Notes: generated from the letters alone by a model not told the origin. Positions 16,893 through 26,621 are shown, counted from the first letter of the stretch. The stretch: DNA of 64,000 nucleotides from Lachnospiraceae bacterium UBA7086 (GCA_002492525.1 DKZA01000022.1:123500-187499); one strand, 5' to 3'. Program-made: numbers and translations.

Positions 16893-18140
16893 TCAAATAC
16901 AATATATATTTTCTATTGTATCTTCACTATCTGTTTCTAAATTAAACACTTTCATTTGTTTGATACATTCTAACGCTTCCATGCCTCTCTTAAATGTTAA
17001 TTTCCCATCTTCTCCTCTGCTCTCGCTGTATTTACACGTAACAAATGCTTCTGCATCTTGTGGAACTTTATCTGCCGCTATGCAATCTTTTCGTACAAAA
17101 AATGCATTATGCCCTGCACTATTGCTTCCCATATAGTAATAATTATTATCTTCGGCCCAATGCCGAAATGCAGCAATTGATGTTCCCCAATAAAGTCCAC
17201 TATAATGTGCCCTTGTTCTATCAAAATTCTCATCATATGGCACACATACCTTTTTTTCAGCTCCAAATATATTATTGTATTCACAGATTAATATTCGAGG
17301 CGAAACACAAACAATCTCATTCAATATCCAAAAATCAATCCCATCTATATCTATACTTAATATCCCTATATCCCCTGTATATCCCGCCTCTGTAATAAGC
17401 CTGTTAATATTATCTTTATTGATAAATGCGGCTTTTGCCGTTATATCATATTTCCATATATCTCCCCATCGCATAAGCGATTCTATATTTTCACGACTAC
17501 CATCCATCACAAACCCCGACCAGTTGTTATTCATCAGCAAAAATCTTGTATTTGACTCAAAATAATCACCCGATCCAAATTCTATAAATGTTTTCTGTGC
17601 TATCTCAACATTATGTATAAGCCATTGTATTATTCCATCCTCACCGAACTGTGAATAGACTTTGAATTCTACTTCCTCCAGAGATGTAATCTTTTTGTCC
17701 TTATTATAATTAATAAGATTTTTAGCCGCTAGAAACAAAGATTTTTCCTCAAGAGTCTGCGTCTTTTCAAATTCCAGTTCACATGTAATCTGCAAAGGAA
17801 TATTGTCCTTAAGGACATTTGTAATTTTCTCTTCCTGACTACCCCGAACAATTATTTTTTCTAGGATTCGATTAAAATCTAATATATGTTCCTCACCTAT
17901 TCCATATTCTTTAAGTTGTTCTTTCACTTCGCTAAAAAAAACACATGTGACAATAATATAATCAAACTCTAAATTACTAATATCTTTTGGATTTACTGCC
18001 TTTTCTCCGCCCTTCGTTTTTAATACCTCATTATTATTGTCACTTACTGCAATAATTTCTGCTTTTGACTCATCAAACCATCTCATAAACGATTTATACC
18101 TGTTTCCCAATCCAAAAACTACGATTTTAACCTTACTCAT
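16893..18140 (-). CDS. FkbM-like methyltransferase with N-terminal Rossmann-like module
   Basis: A protein of 415 residues. Residues 3-90 are the module (KIVVFGLGNRYKSFMRWF, AVSDNNNEVLKTKGGEKAVNP, DYIIVTCVFFSEVKEQL). From about residue 160: YSQFGEDGIIQWLI, FIEFGSGDYFESNTRFLL (the SAM loop), WSGFVMDGS and GILSIDIDGIDFWILNEI, a pattern of FkbM-like methyltransferases found in polysaccharide loci. It probably methylates a sugar hydroxyl. CGGAGGAA precedes the ATG. An alternative reading is a non-methylating member of the same fold, because the SAM loop is EFGSGD rather than the more usual G-x-G-x-G. Confidence 0.72.
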   Translation of the reverse strand: MSKVKIVVFGLGNRYKSFMRWFDESKAEIIAVSDNNNEVLKTKGGEKAVNPKDISNLEFDYIIVTCVFFSEVKEQLKEYGIGEEHILDFNRILEKIIVRGSQEEKITNVLKDNIPLQITCELEFEKTQTLEEKSLFLAAKNLINYNKDKKITSLEEVEFKVYSQFGEDGIIQWLIHNVEIAQKTFIEFGSGDYFESNTRFLLMNNNWSGFVMDGSRENIESLMRWGDIWKYDITAKAAFINKDNINRLITEAGYTGDIGILSIDIDGIDFWILNEIVCVSPRILICEYNNIFGAEKKVCVPYDENFDRTRAHYSGLYWGTSIAAFRHWAEDNNYYYMGSNSAGHNAFFVRKDCIAADKVPQDAEAFVTCKYSESRGEDGKLTFKRGMEALECIKQMKVFNLETDSEDTIENIYCI

Positions 18141-18208
18141 CTGATTTCCTCCGATAATTATTCCATCTAAACTATCTTCCTAAAGATCGTTACACTGACT
18201 CTTCCTAT

Positions 18209-19174
18209 TTACTTTAACCAGTTATTTTTCATTACCATTCTTCTAAACTTCTCATTACTAACAATTTGATAATCATATAAGGCCCTTGCCCTGTAATAAC
18301 TTGCCCATGCAGGTATAAATCTTAGTGTCATTTTTCCCTGCAATGTCTCTCCCAAAATCCTTTTACATTCTTTTAAATATTGTTTGAAATACCTCTTGTA
18401 GCGTAAACGTAAATCTCCTTTACCAAAATTTTTTTCTCTATATTCCAAATAGCTCACAGTATTTCCAGTATTTGCCATCACTTTATTGATATGTTTCTGT
18501 GTCATTCTCGCCGGCGGAATCATATGGTAAATTACTGAACTGCCAACATAGGCCATCATCCACCCGTTCCTGAGAATATTCTGATTCAGTCCGGTTTCTC
18601 CTGCACCCAAATAAATGTCTTTCGTATATTCTGGGGGAAATCCCCCCGTTTCAAAAAACGTCTCACGTCGTATTGCTTCGTGGCAGCTATACACTCCCAT
18701 ATCATAATCTTTTATAATAACTTTTCTTCCCAGATCATTTAGGCTAAGCAGCGCATTATTACAATATTTCTTTATCCATTTAGGCGGTTCTATTTCCCAT
18801 TTAGGAAGCACTTTCCCCGTAGCGCACCCCACCCTGCTGTTTTGTTCAAATACAGGAATCAGCTTTTTTAATAAATCAGGCTTTGCATACATATCATCAT
18901 CTGTAAAATACAGAATATCCCCCTTTGCGGTCATTGCCGCCGTATTTCTGGCATAATGGACTCCCTGCCGGCCCTCAAACATATATCTGATTCTTGCCTC
19001 ACCGTATTTCTCCACATACTTCAAAACAACTTCTTTTACATTATCCGTCGAATTATTATCACAAACGATAATCTCATATTGCTCCTCGGGATAATCCTGC
19101 TGCAAAAAACTGTCCAGTGTATACGTAATACTATGTGCTCGATTATATGTGGGAATAATGATAGAAACAAACAT
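18209..19174 (-). CDS. GT2 family glycosyltransferase
   Basis: A protein of 321 residues with a GT-A domain: SIIIPTYNRAHSITYTLDSF, EIIVCDNNSTDNVKEV, RQGVHYARNTAAMTAKGDIL (18 residues around the nucleotide site), YFTDDDMY (metal-binding acidic cluster) and GETGLNQNIL (catalytic-region acidic residues). The C-terminus is basic and helical and could touch the membrane. AGGAGG lies 8 bases before the ATG. It has no Rossmann module. Inverting transfer of a sugar from a nucleotide donor is the family reaction. Confidence 0.88.
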   Translation of the reverse strand: MFVSIIIPTYNRAHSITYTLDSFLQQDYPEEQYEIIVCDNNSTDNVKEVVLKYVEKYGEARIRYMFEGRQGVHYARNTAAMTAKGDILYFTDDDMYAKPDLLKKLIPVFEQNSRVGCATGKVLPKWEIEPPKWIKKYCNNALLSLNDLGRKVIIKDYDMGVYSCHEAIRRETFFETGGFPPEYTKDIYLGAGETGLNQNILRNGWMMAYVGSSVIYHMIPPARMTQKHINKVMANTGNTVSYLEYREKNFGKGDLRLRYKRYFKQYLKECKRILGETLQGKMTLRFIPAWASYYRARALYDYQIVSNEKFRRMVMKNNWLK

Positions 19175-19210
19175 TTTCCATACCTCCTGATTTTTTATCT
19201 CTTTATCCTG

Positions 19211-20749
19211 CTACTGCTCGGGCATAAGTTCCTGTATGATCTCTTCCATCGTAATCATAGGACATTTCATACTTGGAATAAGCATCTCACTGATATCTGC
19301 ATAGTGATTGAGAATCGTTATCACAACCGCGTCTGTTTTGGGCATTTTCTGTTCAGGACTGTATATTTCTATGTCCATCTTACTCTTACAATCCTTAGCA
19401 TTTTTATCAATACCAAAAGATACGTTGATTCCTCCTTTACGCAATTCATATAACAGGTGGCTGCCAAGTTTACCCATACCATATATTGCCACATTACAAT
19501 AACCGTATTTCCTAAAAAACTGCGAAAGATTAATTTCGTGATCTCTTATGTACATCCAATCTTCCAACAACTTATCATGCAGCCGGAGAGCTCCAAACGC
19601 TTTTTCTACCTTCCAGGAATCGCTCTCAGATTCCGTTTCATAAAAATCTTCTGATTCCGCCTCTGCTTTAGACAAACTTTCTGATTCACATTCTGTAACC
19701 GTTTGGCGTATAGCCTCCAAATATCCATAACCATGAGCTTCATCCGGTTCTAAATACATTCCCTCTCCCCACTCATTCCATGCGTTTACAAACACAAACT
19801 CATTGTCAAGCAACAAACTTTTCCGATATAATTTTTTAAAGTATTGATAAAACTTTTCCGGTGAAGCACCCTCTACGATATATCCATAATCTCTTCCTTT
19901 TCTGGGCGTATCATCAAAATCAACCACCCCGCACAAATAAGTTTTATCCCTTTTTATTTTTCTGTTGAGTATTCCCTCCCACATGACATCATAGGGATGC
20001 ATGATTGGGCATTGGCTATGCGTCTGCATAAAACTCATCATCTCATGAACCGGCTGCTTTATAAGTGTTGCGTCCATCCCTGGTATCCGGCTGTCTTCCA
20101 TACCGATAACATAGATACCTGGCAAACCGTTTTCTCCGGCCCTCATTCTAAAATAATGCAGCATATTCCACAAAGGAGTAATATTGCTCGGCGTTAAAAT
20201 AAGAAACAACGGCATACCGTTCAGCTTAATATATCTGTCATCTTTAAAAAAGGGCAGTAAATATTGAAAATGCTCCTCCCAGTCCTTTTCTCTTCCATAA
20301 CACTGTTTTATCAAAATGCCATTATCATCAGATTTCCTTTTAGGCTCATAAAGGCTTGTCCAATTGTTGGAACCCTCCAACTTTTTCCACGTTCTAACCC
20401 ATGTCTCATTCGCCCAGCAAAAGCAGAAAGGCATAGCGATATCTTTCCACCCCAACAAATTTTCTGCCGGTTTCTCCAAAACCTTTCGCCCGTTTTCAAA
20501 CCAATAATGATACATACACATTCCATGTATGTGATACTTTTCCATCAGTTCCGCCTGCCATGCCATCGTGTCATGCTCCAGCAGATTATAATAATTTTGA
20601 TTTAACGGTACTCTTGGCTGATTATGTCCCTCATACAACTTTTCAGCCGCTTTTACAGCAACCCATTCCGTATATCCTTCTGACCACCACTCATCATTTT
20701 CCGGCGTCCTGTAAAATTGTGGTAAATAAAAAGCTAATGTTTTTAACAT
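19211..20749 (-). CDS. WbsX/GH99-like protein with C-terminal Rossmann-like module
   Basis: A protein of 512 residues. Residues 1-345 match the WbsX (GH99-like) family of O-antigen and capsule loci: LAFYLPQFYRTPENDEWW, GYTEWVAV, MCMYHYWFENGRKVLEKP, FCFCWANETWVRTW and FVNAWNEWGEGMYLEPD, with conserved Glu/Trp residues typical of the clade. The function in such loci is poorly known (a transferase or trimming hydrolase has been proposed). A linker rich in Ser and Glu (residues about 353-378) leads to a helix and the module at about 425-512 (CNVAIYGMGKLGSHLLYEL, GIDKNAKDCK, DAVVITILNHYADI), the closest relative of the stand-alone module gene at 8832. The start directly follows the previous stop. 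Confidence 0.85.
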   Translation of the reverse strand: MLKTLAFYLPQFYRTPENDEWWSEGYTEWVAVKAAEKLYEGHNQPRVPLNQNYYNLLEHDTMAWQAELMEKYHIHGMCMYHYWFENGRKVLEKPAENLLGWKDIAMPFCFCWANETWVRTWKKLEGSNNWTSLYEPKRKSDDNGILIKQCYGREKDWEEHFQYLLPFFKDDRYIKLNGMPLFLILTPSNITPLWNMLHYFRMRAGENGLPGIYVIGMEDSRIPGMDATLIKQPVHEMMSFMQTHSQCPIMHPYDVMWEGILNRKIKRDKTYLCGVVDFDDTPRKGRDYGYIVEGASPEKFYQYFKKLYRKSLLLDNEFVFVNAWNEWGEGMYLEPDEAHGYGYLEAIRQTVTECESESLSKAEAESEDFYETESESDSWKVEKAFGALRLHDKLLEDWMYIRDHEINLSQFFRKYGYCNVAIYGMGKLGSHLLYELRKGGINVSFGIDKNAKDCKSKMDIEIYSPEQKMPKTDAVVITILNHYADISEMLIPSMKCPMITMEEIIQELMPEQ

Positions 20750-21910
20750 TTACGTCTCCTTTTTTGCAACCACACGCAGGCATACCGAATTTTCTCCTTT
20801 TTGCGGTGCAAATTGATCACTTTCTTCCTGCTCTATAACATGAAAACCTATCTTTTTCAACTTCTGTACTAATTCGTCTAAATCAATAAACCTTCTATAA
20901 TGTCCATCATAAATATACGCATTTTTTTCAACCATTTGGCCCAATCCATATTTCCCGTCATGAATAGAACGCGCTTCAATAAACAAATAGCCAGAAGCCG
21001 GAAGCATATTGTATGCCTTTGAAAGAATTTTAGACTCCTGCTGCTCGTTAATTGCATGTAATGTAAATCTGCTATAACAATAGTCATATTGAATCTGATA
21101 AATGGTTTCCACATTCACAAAATCGTCGCATACAAAAGTACAATGATCTGGTAAATCTCTCTCGTTTAACTCTTTGATCGCTACTTCTGATGCATCTATT
21201 CCTGTAACATTCAGCCCTTTTGCCACAAAGAATAAACTATCCCTTCCATTACCGCACCCCAATTCAATCAGGTTCTTACCAGGCTCCATATACTTTTCAA
21301 ACATCTGACCGGCAAATAAACTGGGGGCCAGTGCTATATTATTATCAGACAACTTATTTGCATAATATTTATCCCAATATTTTTCATCACGATTCCATTT
21401 TTGGTCAGGACGAACCGTGTAATTGAGAATTTTTTCAATGCTCTCTTCCAATAACTGTTCCCCATTATTTTTAATAACAATGTCAGGGTCCTTGGGATAT
21501 TCCACTTCTACATCTATACCTGCTATATCATTACTTTTGGGGGAATATAATCCTTTTCTGTTTCTTTGTTTAAGTACATCAAAATCAACATCTAAAAATA
21601 TTTCCACATAGTTCTCTATATTTTTACGATTCCATTCTCTGATTTCGTCAAACATAGCTATCGTACATATAATCGTATTGATTCCCTGATCTGTCAGCAA
21701 TTTGCATAGTGCACTATAGCGGTAAGCTCTTTCCAGACGATCCTCTTTTTTATATCCCAGATCTTTCCCGGCTATTTTCTTTAAAATATCACCGTCAAGA
21801 ATTATCGTATTTAATTTCTGAGCTTTCATCCGATAATATAGTCTATTTCCTATTGTCGTTTTCCCTGCTCCAGACAGACCCGTTATCCAGTAAAGATTTC
21901 CTTTTTCCAC
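20750..21910 (-). CDS. APS-kinase-like domain fused to a SAM methyltransferase
   Basis: Two enzymes in one chain. Residues 1-165 resemble adenylylsulfate kinase (CysC): Walker A GLSGAGKTTIG (11-21), ILDGDILKK, IFLDVDFDVLKQRNRKGLY and the following AGIDVEVEYPKDPDIVI, all in CysC order. Residues from about 180 form a class I methyltransferase: LIELGCGNGRDSLFFVAKG (motif I, about 214), VTGIDASEVAI and YCYSRFTLHAI. CysC-like kinases in glycan loci may make PAPS or phosphorylate another nucleotide; in Campylobacter a CysC-like kinase acts in methyl-phosphoramidate capsule decoration. Which applies here is unknown. A GTG at 21910 is preferred; a TTG at 21922 sits directly on GGAG. Confidence 0.8.
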   Translation of the reverse strand: MEKGNLYWITGLSGAGKTTIGNRLYYRMKAQKLNTIILDGDILKKIAGKDLGYKKEDRLERAYRYSALCKLLTDQGINTIICTIAMFDEIREWNRKNIENYVEIFLDVDFDVLKQRNRKGLYSPKSNDIAGIDVEVEYPKDPDIVIKNNGEQLLEESIEKILNYTVRPDQKWNRDEKYWDKYYANKLSDNNIALAPSLFAGQMFEKYMEPGKNLIELGCGNGRDSLFFVAKGLNVTGIDASEVAIKELNERDLPDHCTFVCDDFVNVETIYQIQYDYCYSRFTLHAINEQQESKILSKAYNMLPASGYLFIEARSIHDGKYGLGQMVEKNAYIYDGHYRRFIDLDELVQKLKKIGFHVIEQEESDQFAPQKGENSVCLRVVAKKET

Positions 21911-21971
21911 GTTTTCTCTCAACTCCTTCTCAAAACCGCTTATATTTTAGTCGCATACCCGATACCACTTT

Positions 21972-23255
21972 TCACCGCATAAATGTAATATTATCGAACC
22001 ACTTTTCTATCTTATCGATAAATGCCTTATTATACATGTTAAAATAGTGACTTCTGTTTATCCTTTTAAAATTAAGTTCTCTATCTCTTTCTTTTACACT
22101 TTTTTCCGCTTCTTCATATATTTTTTGTGTTTCATATAAAAGATTTTTCCTTAATTGTCTATAAACCTGTTTTAAATGGCGTATCTCCTTATCCGTAAAA
22201 AAGTCTCGAAAATGCATACTTCTTATATCTGTATAATTAGAACAATATGTAATTTTGCCTTCCGGATCCATACTGAAAAACTCCAGTAAATTACAGGTAT
22301 TAGCCGGGTCCATATCCATGTTATATAATTCCAGCCCTCTTATGGAGACCAATAAAATATACTCCTCGTTTGCGACCGCATATCCTTTACTCAAAGACAT
22401 AACATCGTTTTTCTGATTTGCGAATATATTCCTTGAGAATATATACTGTCTGCTATTTTCATTCTCCTTATCAAACAATAAATCCATTATTTTTGTTTTT
22501 ACATCCAGGCAAGAAGTTAATTTATATTCTGTTTTCTTTTCCCCCTCCATATCCCATATGATCAACGGCGTATGTATAATGCTGCTGTACGGTTCAATGG
22601 CATGTGTATACCCATTATGAAGTCTGTGTCCCCAATAATCGTCACCATGATCTCCATACAAAACAACAACTGTATCCTTTTCTTTTCCTGTTTTGTTTAA
22701 CAACTCAAAAATCCTGCCACATGTATCATCAATCTTTTGATATCCTTCTTTCCATCTCTCATAGGAATTACGGTTTTTTACTTCTTCTGCGCCTCTATAA
22801 GAAATATGAGAGGCAAAATTTGCGATAAACAATGCAAATGGCTCTTCTGTTTTGATACTATTTTCAATATTTTCAATGAACTTTGCATAACTCTCCATGG
22901 CATCAACTTTCATATTTTTTCCGAATATATGTCCATTGACCATCTTGCCATAGGTAACGATCCTGGGCCAGATTATCCCTTTCGTGCAATATCCACGCAC
23001 TTCCAACTCATCAAATAAAGTACTGTAATTTCCTATTTTATTAAAATTGCTTTCCAATCTTGTACACTTTTCCCTATACATACCGCCATAACATAAATCA
23101 GAAATTACCATCAATGTAGATGTTGCTGACGAATAATAATTTTTATAGTAACTGCTTTCCTGTATGATCTTGCTTATATTAGGAAACAGTTTCAAATTTG
23201 TATTCAGGATCAATTCGCTTACGCTTTCCAAATGCACTAATATAAGATTTTTCAT
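21972..23255 (-). CDS. Alkaline phosphatase/sulfatase-superfamily protein, cytoplasmic
   Basis: A protein of 427 residues without a signal peptide or membrane segment. It shows the superfamily metal sites: LILVHLESVS (residues 4-13), the nucleophile region YYSSATSTLMVISDL (Thr/Ser about 45-47), and VVVLYGDHGDDYWGHRLHNG plus a later His in the IIHTPLIIW segment. Relatives cleave or transfer sulfate, phosphate or phosphoglycerol groups. Most are extracytoplasmic, so a cytoplasmic member next to an APS-kinase-like fusion is noteworthy. The C-terminal 100 residues are helical and highly charged. The ATG at 23255 follows GGAGG by 5 bases. Exact reaction unknown. Confidence 0.7.
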   Translation of the reverse strand: MKNLILVHLESVSELILNTNLKLFPNISKIIQESSYYKNYYSSATSTLMVISDLCYGGMYREKCTRLESNFNKIGNYSTLFDELEVRGYCTKGIIWPRIVTYGKMVNGHIFGKNMKVDAMESYAKFIENIENSIKTEEPFALFIANFASHISYRGAEEVKNRNSYERWKEGYQKIDDTCGRIFELLNKTGKEKDTVVVLYGDHGDDYWGHRLHNGYTHAIEPYSSIIHTPLIIWDMEGEKKTEYKLTSCLDVKTKIMDLLFDKENENSRQYIFSRNIFANQKNDVMSLSKGYAVANEEYILLVSIRGLELYNMDMDPANTCNLLEFFSMDPEGKITYCSNYTDIRSMHFRDFFTDKEIRHLKQVYRQLRKNLLYETQKIYEEAEKSVKERDRELNFKRINRSHYFNMYNKAFIDKIEKWFDNITFMR

Positions 23256-23273
23256 CTCTTCCTCCAAGCGTTT

Positions 23274-24476
23274 CTACTTTAAGCTGCTAAATATCTTGTC
23301 TCCTATTGTATTTTGACGTATAGCAGCCGTCCCCTTCTCATCCTTATTCATCTTAATGAACCTCTCAAATAACATTTTATGTCCCTTCCTGCCTTCCTCA
23401 AAAATTACATTTTTCCACAATAATTTCAAACACTCATCACTCAACCAGAATTTTTGAGGTGTTTCTTGCAGTTCCACTGTGTCAATCTCATATATATAAT
23501 CATTTTTCAGAGAGAAAATACCCAGATATCTTCCATCCCGTACATATTGCCAGAAATACTTAAACTGCCAGCTTCTTGACAGGCTGTCCCGATCCTCTTC
23601 TTCATCTCTTACCGGTAACACATGTACTTCAAATGTCTCTTTCTCTATATACAAAACCAAATTCGTCCTGTAGGGTATCGCCCATACATATTTTTCTGTG
23701 GCTTCTAATCTGCAGAATAACTGTGTATCATATCTTTCCGATTCACAATCAATTAACTGCTCCATATCCTGAGAAAAGCAATAATTTCCAAATTGTTTCG
23801 GGAAATTTTCAATAGTCTTAACCGTATTCTTATCCCTATCCCATACATAAATTTTTTTACTATATCCACACAGCCAAAACTTATCTCCGTCAAAACATAT
23901 GGTAGCTATACATTCATTTATATCTGGAACAACATACACTACAGTTTCTTTGGAATCCATATCAAACTGATAGATTCTATTTGACTTATAGGATGTACAA
24001 TATATTTTTGTGTCAACCTTGACACAACATGACAGTAACGTATCCTCGCTTGTCACATTCATTGAATAATACATGACTGTTTTCTCATGGATATCCACTA
24101 CGATAACCTGTCCTAAAGTTCTGGAAACAGAAAACAATTTATCGTTATATCTCCAACAAGAATCCATAAAAAGCTTGTCTTGCTTCTCATTTGCCAAATC
24201 CAAACACTGAAATGCATCATGGACTATATTGTATATCCAAATCTTGTCCCCATAACATGGCATACAAAAAATTTCATCATCAATTTTAATACATCTTGTA
24301 TTCAGCATAAATTTATCTGTACCTACATTCGGGAGCTGTGCAATACAATCACATTCCCCTGTCTGCATGTTCAGACAACACAACATATCCAGCTGCGCAT
24401 CAATGAACCAAGCTCTATTATCTTCATCAATATGCCACTCATGACCGCTCCACCTAAAATCTATAGAATCTCTCAC
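23274..24476 (-). CDS. Predicted beta-propeller-like protein, function unknown
   Basis: I do not recognise a named family. The 400-residue protein contains about seven repeats of a pattern of hydrophobic-aromatic strands ending in I-Y-x-(F/W/Y)-D-x-(D/E), for example KIWIYNIVHDAFQCLDL, RIYQFDMDSKETVVYVV, KIYVWDRDKNTVKTI and YIYEIDTVELQ, which is characteristic of Kelch/WD-like propellers. No signal peptide is visible, so it is probably cytoplasmic and may be a carbohydrate- or protein-binding platform. A GTG start with AAAAGGA about 10 bases upstream is used. It is spaced 18 bases from the phosphatase-fold gene. Confidence 0.6.
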   Translation of the reverse strand: MRDSIDFRWSGHEWHIDEDNRAWFIDAQLDMLCCLNMQTGECDCIAQLPNVGTDKFMLNTRCIKIDDEIFCMPCYGDKIWIYNIVHDAFQCLDLANEKQDKLFMDSCWRYNDKLFSVSRTLGQVIVVDIHEKTVMYYSMNVTSEDTLLSCCVKVDTKIYCTSYKSNRIYQFDMDSKETVVYVVPDINECIATICFDGDKFWLCGYSKKIYVWDRDKNTVKTIENFPKQFGNYCFSQDMEQLIDCESERYDTQLFCRLEATEKYVWAIPYRTNLVLYIEKETFEVHVLPVRDEEEDRDSLSRSWQFKYFWQYVRDGRYLGIFSLKNDYIYEIDTVELQETPQKFWLSDECLKLLWKNVIFEEGRKGHKMLFERFIKMNKDEKGTAAIRQNTIGDKIFSSLK

Positions 24477-24522
24477 TATTTTTCTATTCCTTTTCCATTT
24501 ATTTCATTTGATGCTGCTATTC

Positions 24523-25746
24523 TTACAGCCTTTTCAAACATGTATTGATTATCTGCGCCGATGTCATTTTTCTGTTTTTTCTTCTACTACAGACAAATTC
24601 CTTTAAATACATCTGTCTTTTAGACTCATCTGCCTGCTTAACATATTTATCCGACAGATTAGAAGGTAATTCTTTTGACGCATTTACAATTTCACAACCT
24701 AAAAACTTTGCCAATGCTAATTGTTCCTGTTTCTGATATCCCTCGCTTTGCAGAAGCTGATTGGTTGTATATAGTAACATTTTTTTGTGATACAACATAA
24801 TATAGGAAATAGCTGAGCTGATATCTGTAATAACAAAAGAACTGTATTTAATTAAAACCCGCGACCTTGCGTATATCATCTTCCTGCCGCCGTAGAGAGA
24901 AGAATCCTGATACTCGGCTTTGGGGTGCAATGCAATCACTACATCTAATCCCGTCTGTTTTTCTATGAAATCAAATAAATCGCGTATTTCTTTTCCATAT
25001 ACTTCTTCTGTTACCCAAGATTTCAATCCCAAATTCATATTATCTGAATGATGTGTATGCGCTTCATCCAAAAAGACAACATATCCATTTGCCCAGAGTC
25101 CTTCGCTCTCCAATATCGACAGATCCTCTTTTCCGTCTTCCAAAAGAAACCGGTCATAATCCTGAGCATTGATATATTTTAATTTATGCGGATTTAAAAC
25201 ATCATATCTGTTGGCCAGTTCCCTGAACTTAGCATGTCCAGTTATAAATATGTATGTTGGAGGATAAACAAAAGAAAAGAGCAAGTTTTTAATCATTTCT
25301 TTATCCCTAAGATTCTTTAAATAATACCTTGTAATATTTCCTCGGGTACTTGGAATCACCTCATTGATCGTGTCCATAAAATAAAGGGGATAGAAATAAT
25401 CACAATATCGTCCGCCTGATTTCCTTATCTCTCTGCGTATCAGCCGTCCCGTTGACGGATCTTCTCCCAGGCTCGGATATATTATGAATATGGTCTGCTC
25501 ATGATCCACTTTTTGAAGTTTATTTTGAAAACGGCTGATTTCATTAAAATATTGCACTTGATACTCTTTAAACAAATGCAATGGCTTTTTTGCCTTACCT
25601 GCATAACAGATCTGGACCAGGGACCAGATTTCAATACCATACCCTTCTTCCAGGAAATAAGGACAGCCGAATATGTTCCAATCTTTCGTTTCAAAAAATT
25701 TTGAAAATACAAAAATAATTTTTTTAACCAATTTCTGACCGCCCAC
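24523..25746 (-). CDS. Putative GT-B-like glycosyltransferase of an unassigned family
   Basis: A protein of 407 residues. The C-terminal half has a pattern typical of polysialyl-type or CDP-polyol-type transferases: DVVIALHPKAEYQDSSLYGG (an HP motif) and SSFVITDISSAISYIMLYHK (a run of Ser/Thr in the donor-binding loop), with a LLLYTTNQLL strand. The N-terminal half (VKKIIFVFSKFFETKDWNIF, QTIFIIYPSLGEDPSTGRL) resembles an acceptor-binding Rossmann lobe. A GTG start is assumed; a TTG 15 bases inside is an alternative. The CMP-sugar genes immediately upstream in the operon make a CMP-nonulosonate transferase a reasonable guess, but this is inference. Confidence 0.55.
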   Translation of the reverse strand: MGGQKLVKKIIFVFSKFFETKDWNIFGCPYFLEEGYGIEIWSLVQICYAGKAKKPLHLFKEYQVQYFNEISRFQNKLQKVDHEQTIFIIYPSLGEDPSTGRLIRREIRKSGGRYCDYFYPLYFMDTINEVIPSTRGNITRYYLKNLRDKEMIKNLLFSFVYPPTYIFITGHAKFRELANRYDVLNPHKLKYINAQDYDRFLLEDGKEDLSILESEGLWANGYVVFLDEAHTHHSDNMNLGLKSWVTEEVYGKEIRDLFDFIEKQTGLDVVIALHPKAEYQDSSLYGGRKMIYARSRVLIKYSSFVITDISSAISYIMLYHKKMLLYTTNQLLQSEGYQKQEQLALAKFLGCEIVNASKELPSNLSDKYVKQADESKRQMYLKEFVCSRRKNRKMTSAQIINTCLKRL

Positions 25747-25816
25747 CTTCCTTTATATCAATATGCCAGTGTTTTCATTCTTGCAGTATGTCTGATGATA
25801 CCGAACTACACCTATA

Positions 25817-26602
25817 TTAAAAACAGCTTCGGTATAAATCTTCTCTTCTGTCATTCTTTACTTGAAATCCATTTCTATATTCCAAAACATCATCTGTCAG
25901 CTCATATTCTAAAATACCTTCCTGTTCAGAAAGTTCCATCATGATGTCCCCGTTCGGATCAATAACACAGCTGTCACCCGAATAGGCTATTCCGCCAATT
26001 TCCCCAATACAATTCACGGCAACAATATATACCTGATTTTCAATTGCCCTCGCCCGAAGCAAACATTTCCAATGCTCACGCCTCTTCTGAGGCCAGTTCG
26101 CCGGTACTAAAATGACATGTGCTGCTTTAGATGCCGTCTGGAATATTTCAGGGAAGCGCAAATCATAACATATGAACGTTGCAAACGGAATACCGCAAAA
26201 ATCAAAAAATACAATTTTGTCTCCGCCCTGAAATTTCCTATCTTCACCTGCGAAAGAAAATGGATGGATTTTGGCATAATCGGAAATAGTCTTTCCCTCT
26301 TTGTTAATGATTGTGTAATGATTTTCAGATTTTTCCCCGCAGTCCTTCACCCATCCGAAACCAATTGCAATATGATATTTCCGGGCATACTCTGCCATTG
26401 TGCCCACTGTTTCCATATTACTTTCTTTTGTTATGTCAGTATTCATGGAAAAACCGGTAAAACTCATTTCCGGTAAAAGGAATAGATCCGTTCTCTTACT
26501 TGCATCCTGCAACTTTTCTTCCAGATGAATATAATTTTTCTCCTTATCCTCCCAAATAATATGGGACTGATATAACGCTATCTTCATTGCTTTATTTTGC
26601 AT
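25817..26602 (-). CDS. Carbon-nitrogen hydrolase (nitrilase superfamily, omega-amidase-like)
   Basis: A protein of about 261 residues with the nitrilase catalytic triad: LLPEMSFTGF (Glu about 45), DYAKIHPF (Lys about 111) and FICYDLRFPE (Cys about 145), followed by VPANWPQKRREHW and RARAIENQVY. The family hydrolyses or transfers amide bonds; YafV/Nit2 types act on omega-amides made by glutamine transaminases. In this operon it lies between the CMP-sugar synthetase and transferase-like genes and could process an amide group on the sugar or recycle the aminotransferase by-product. The start is either ATG 26602 (on GGGGAG) or ATG 26587; neither is well spaced. Confidence 0.82.
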   Translation of the reverse strand: MQNKAMKIALYQSHIIWEDKEKNYIHLEEKLQDASKRTDLFLLPEMSFTGFSMNTDITKESNMETVGTMAEYARKYHIAIGFGWVKDCGEKSENHYTIINKEGKTISDYAKIHPFSFAGEDRKFQGGDKIVFFDFCGIPFATFICYDLRFPEIFQTASKAAHVILVPANWPQKRREHWKCLLRARAIENQVYIVAVNCIGEIGGIAYSGDSCVIDPNGDIMMELSEQEGILEYELTDDVLEYRNGFQVKNDRREDLYRSCF

Positions 26603-26621
26603 CTCCCCAGTCGTCTCTTAT

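Noticed and set aside
17045..17395. A 116-codon plus-strand frame in the FkbM-like gene
   Set aside because: It overlaps conserved catalytic sequence of the opposite strand and has no binding site.
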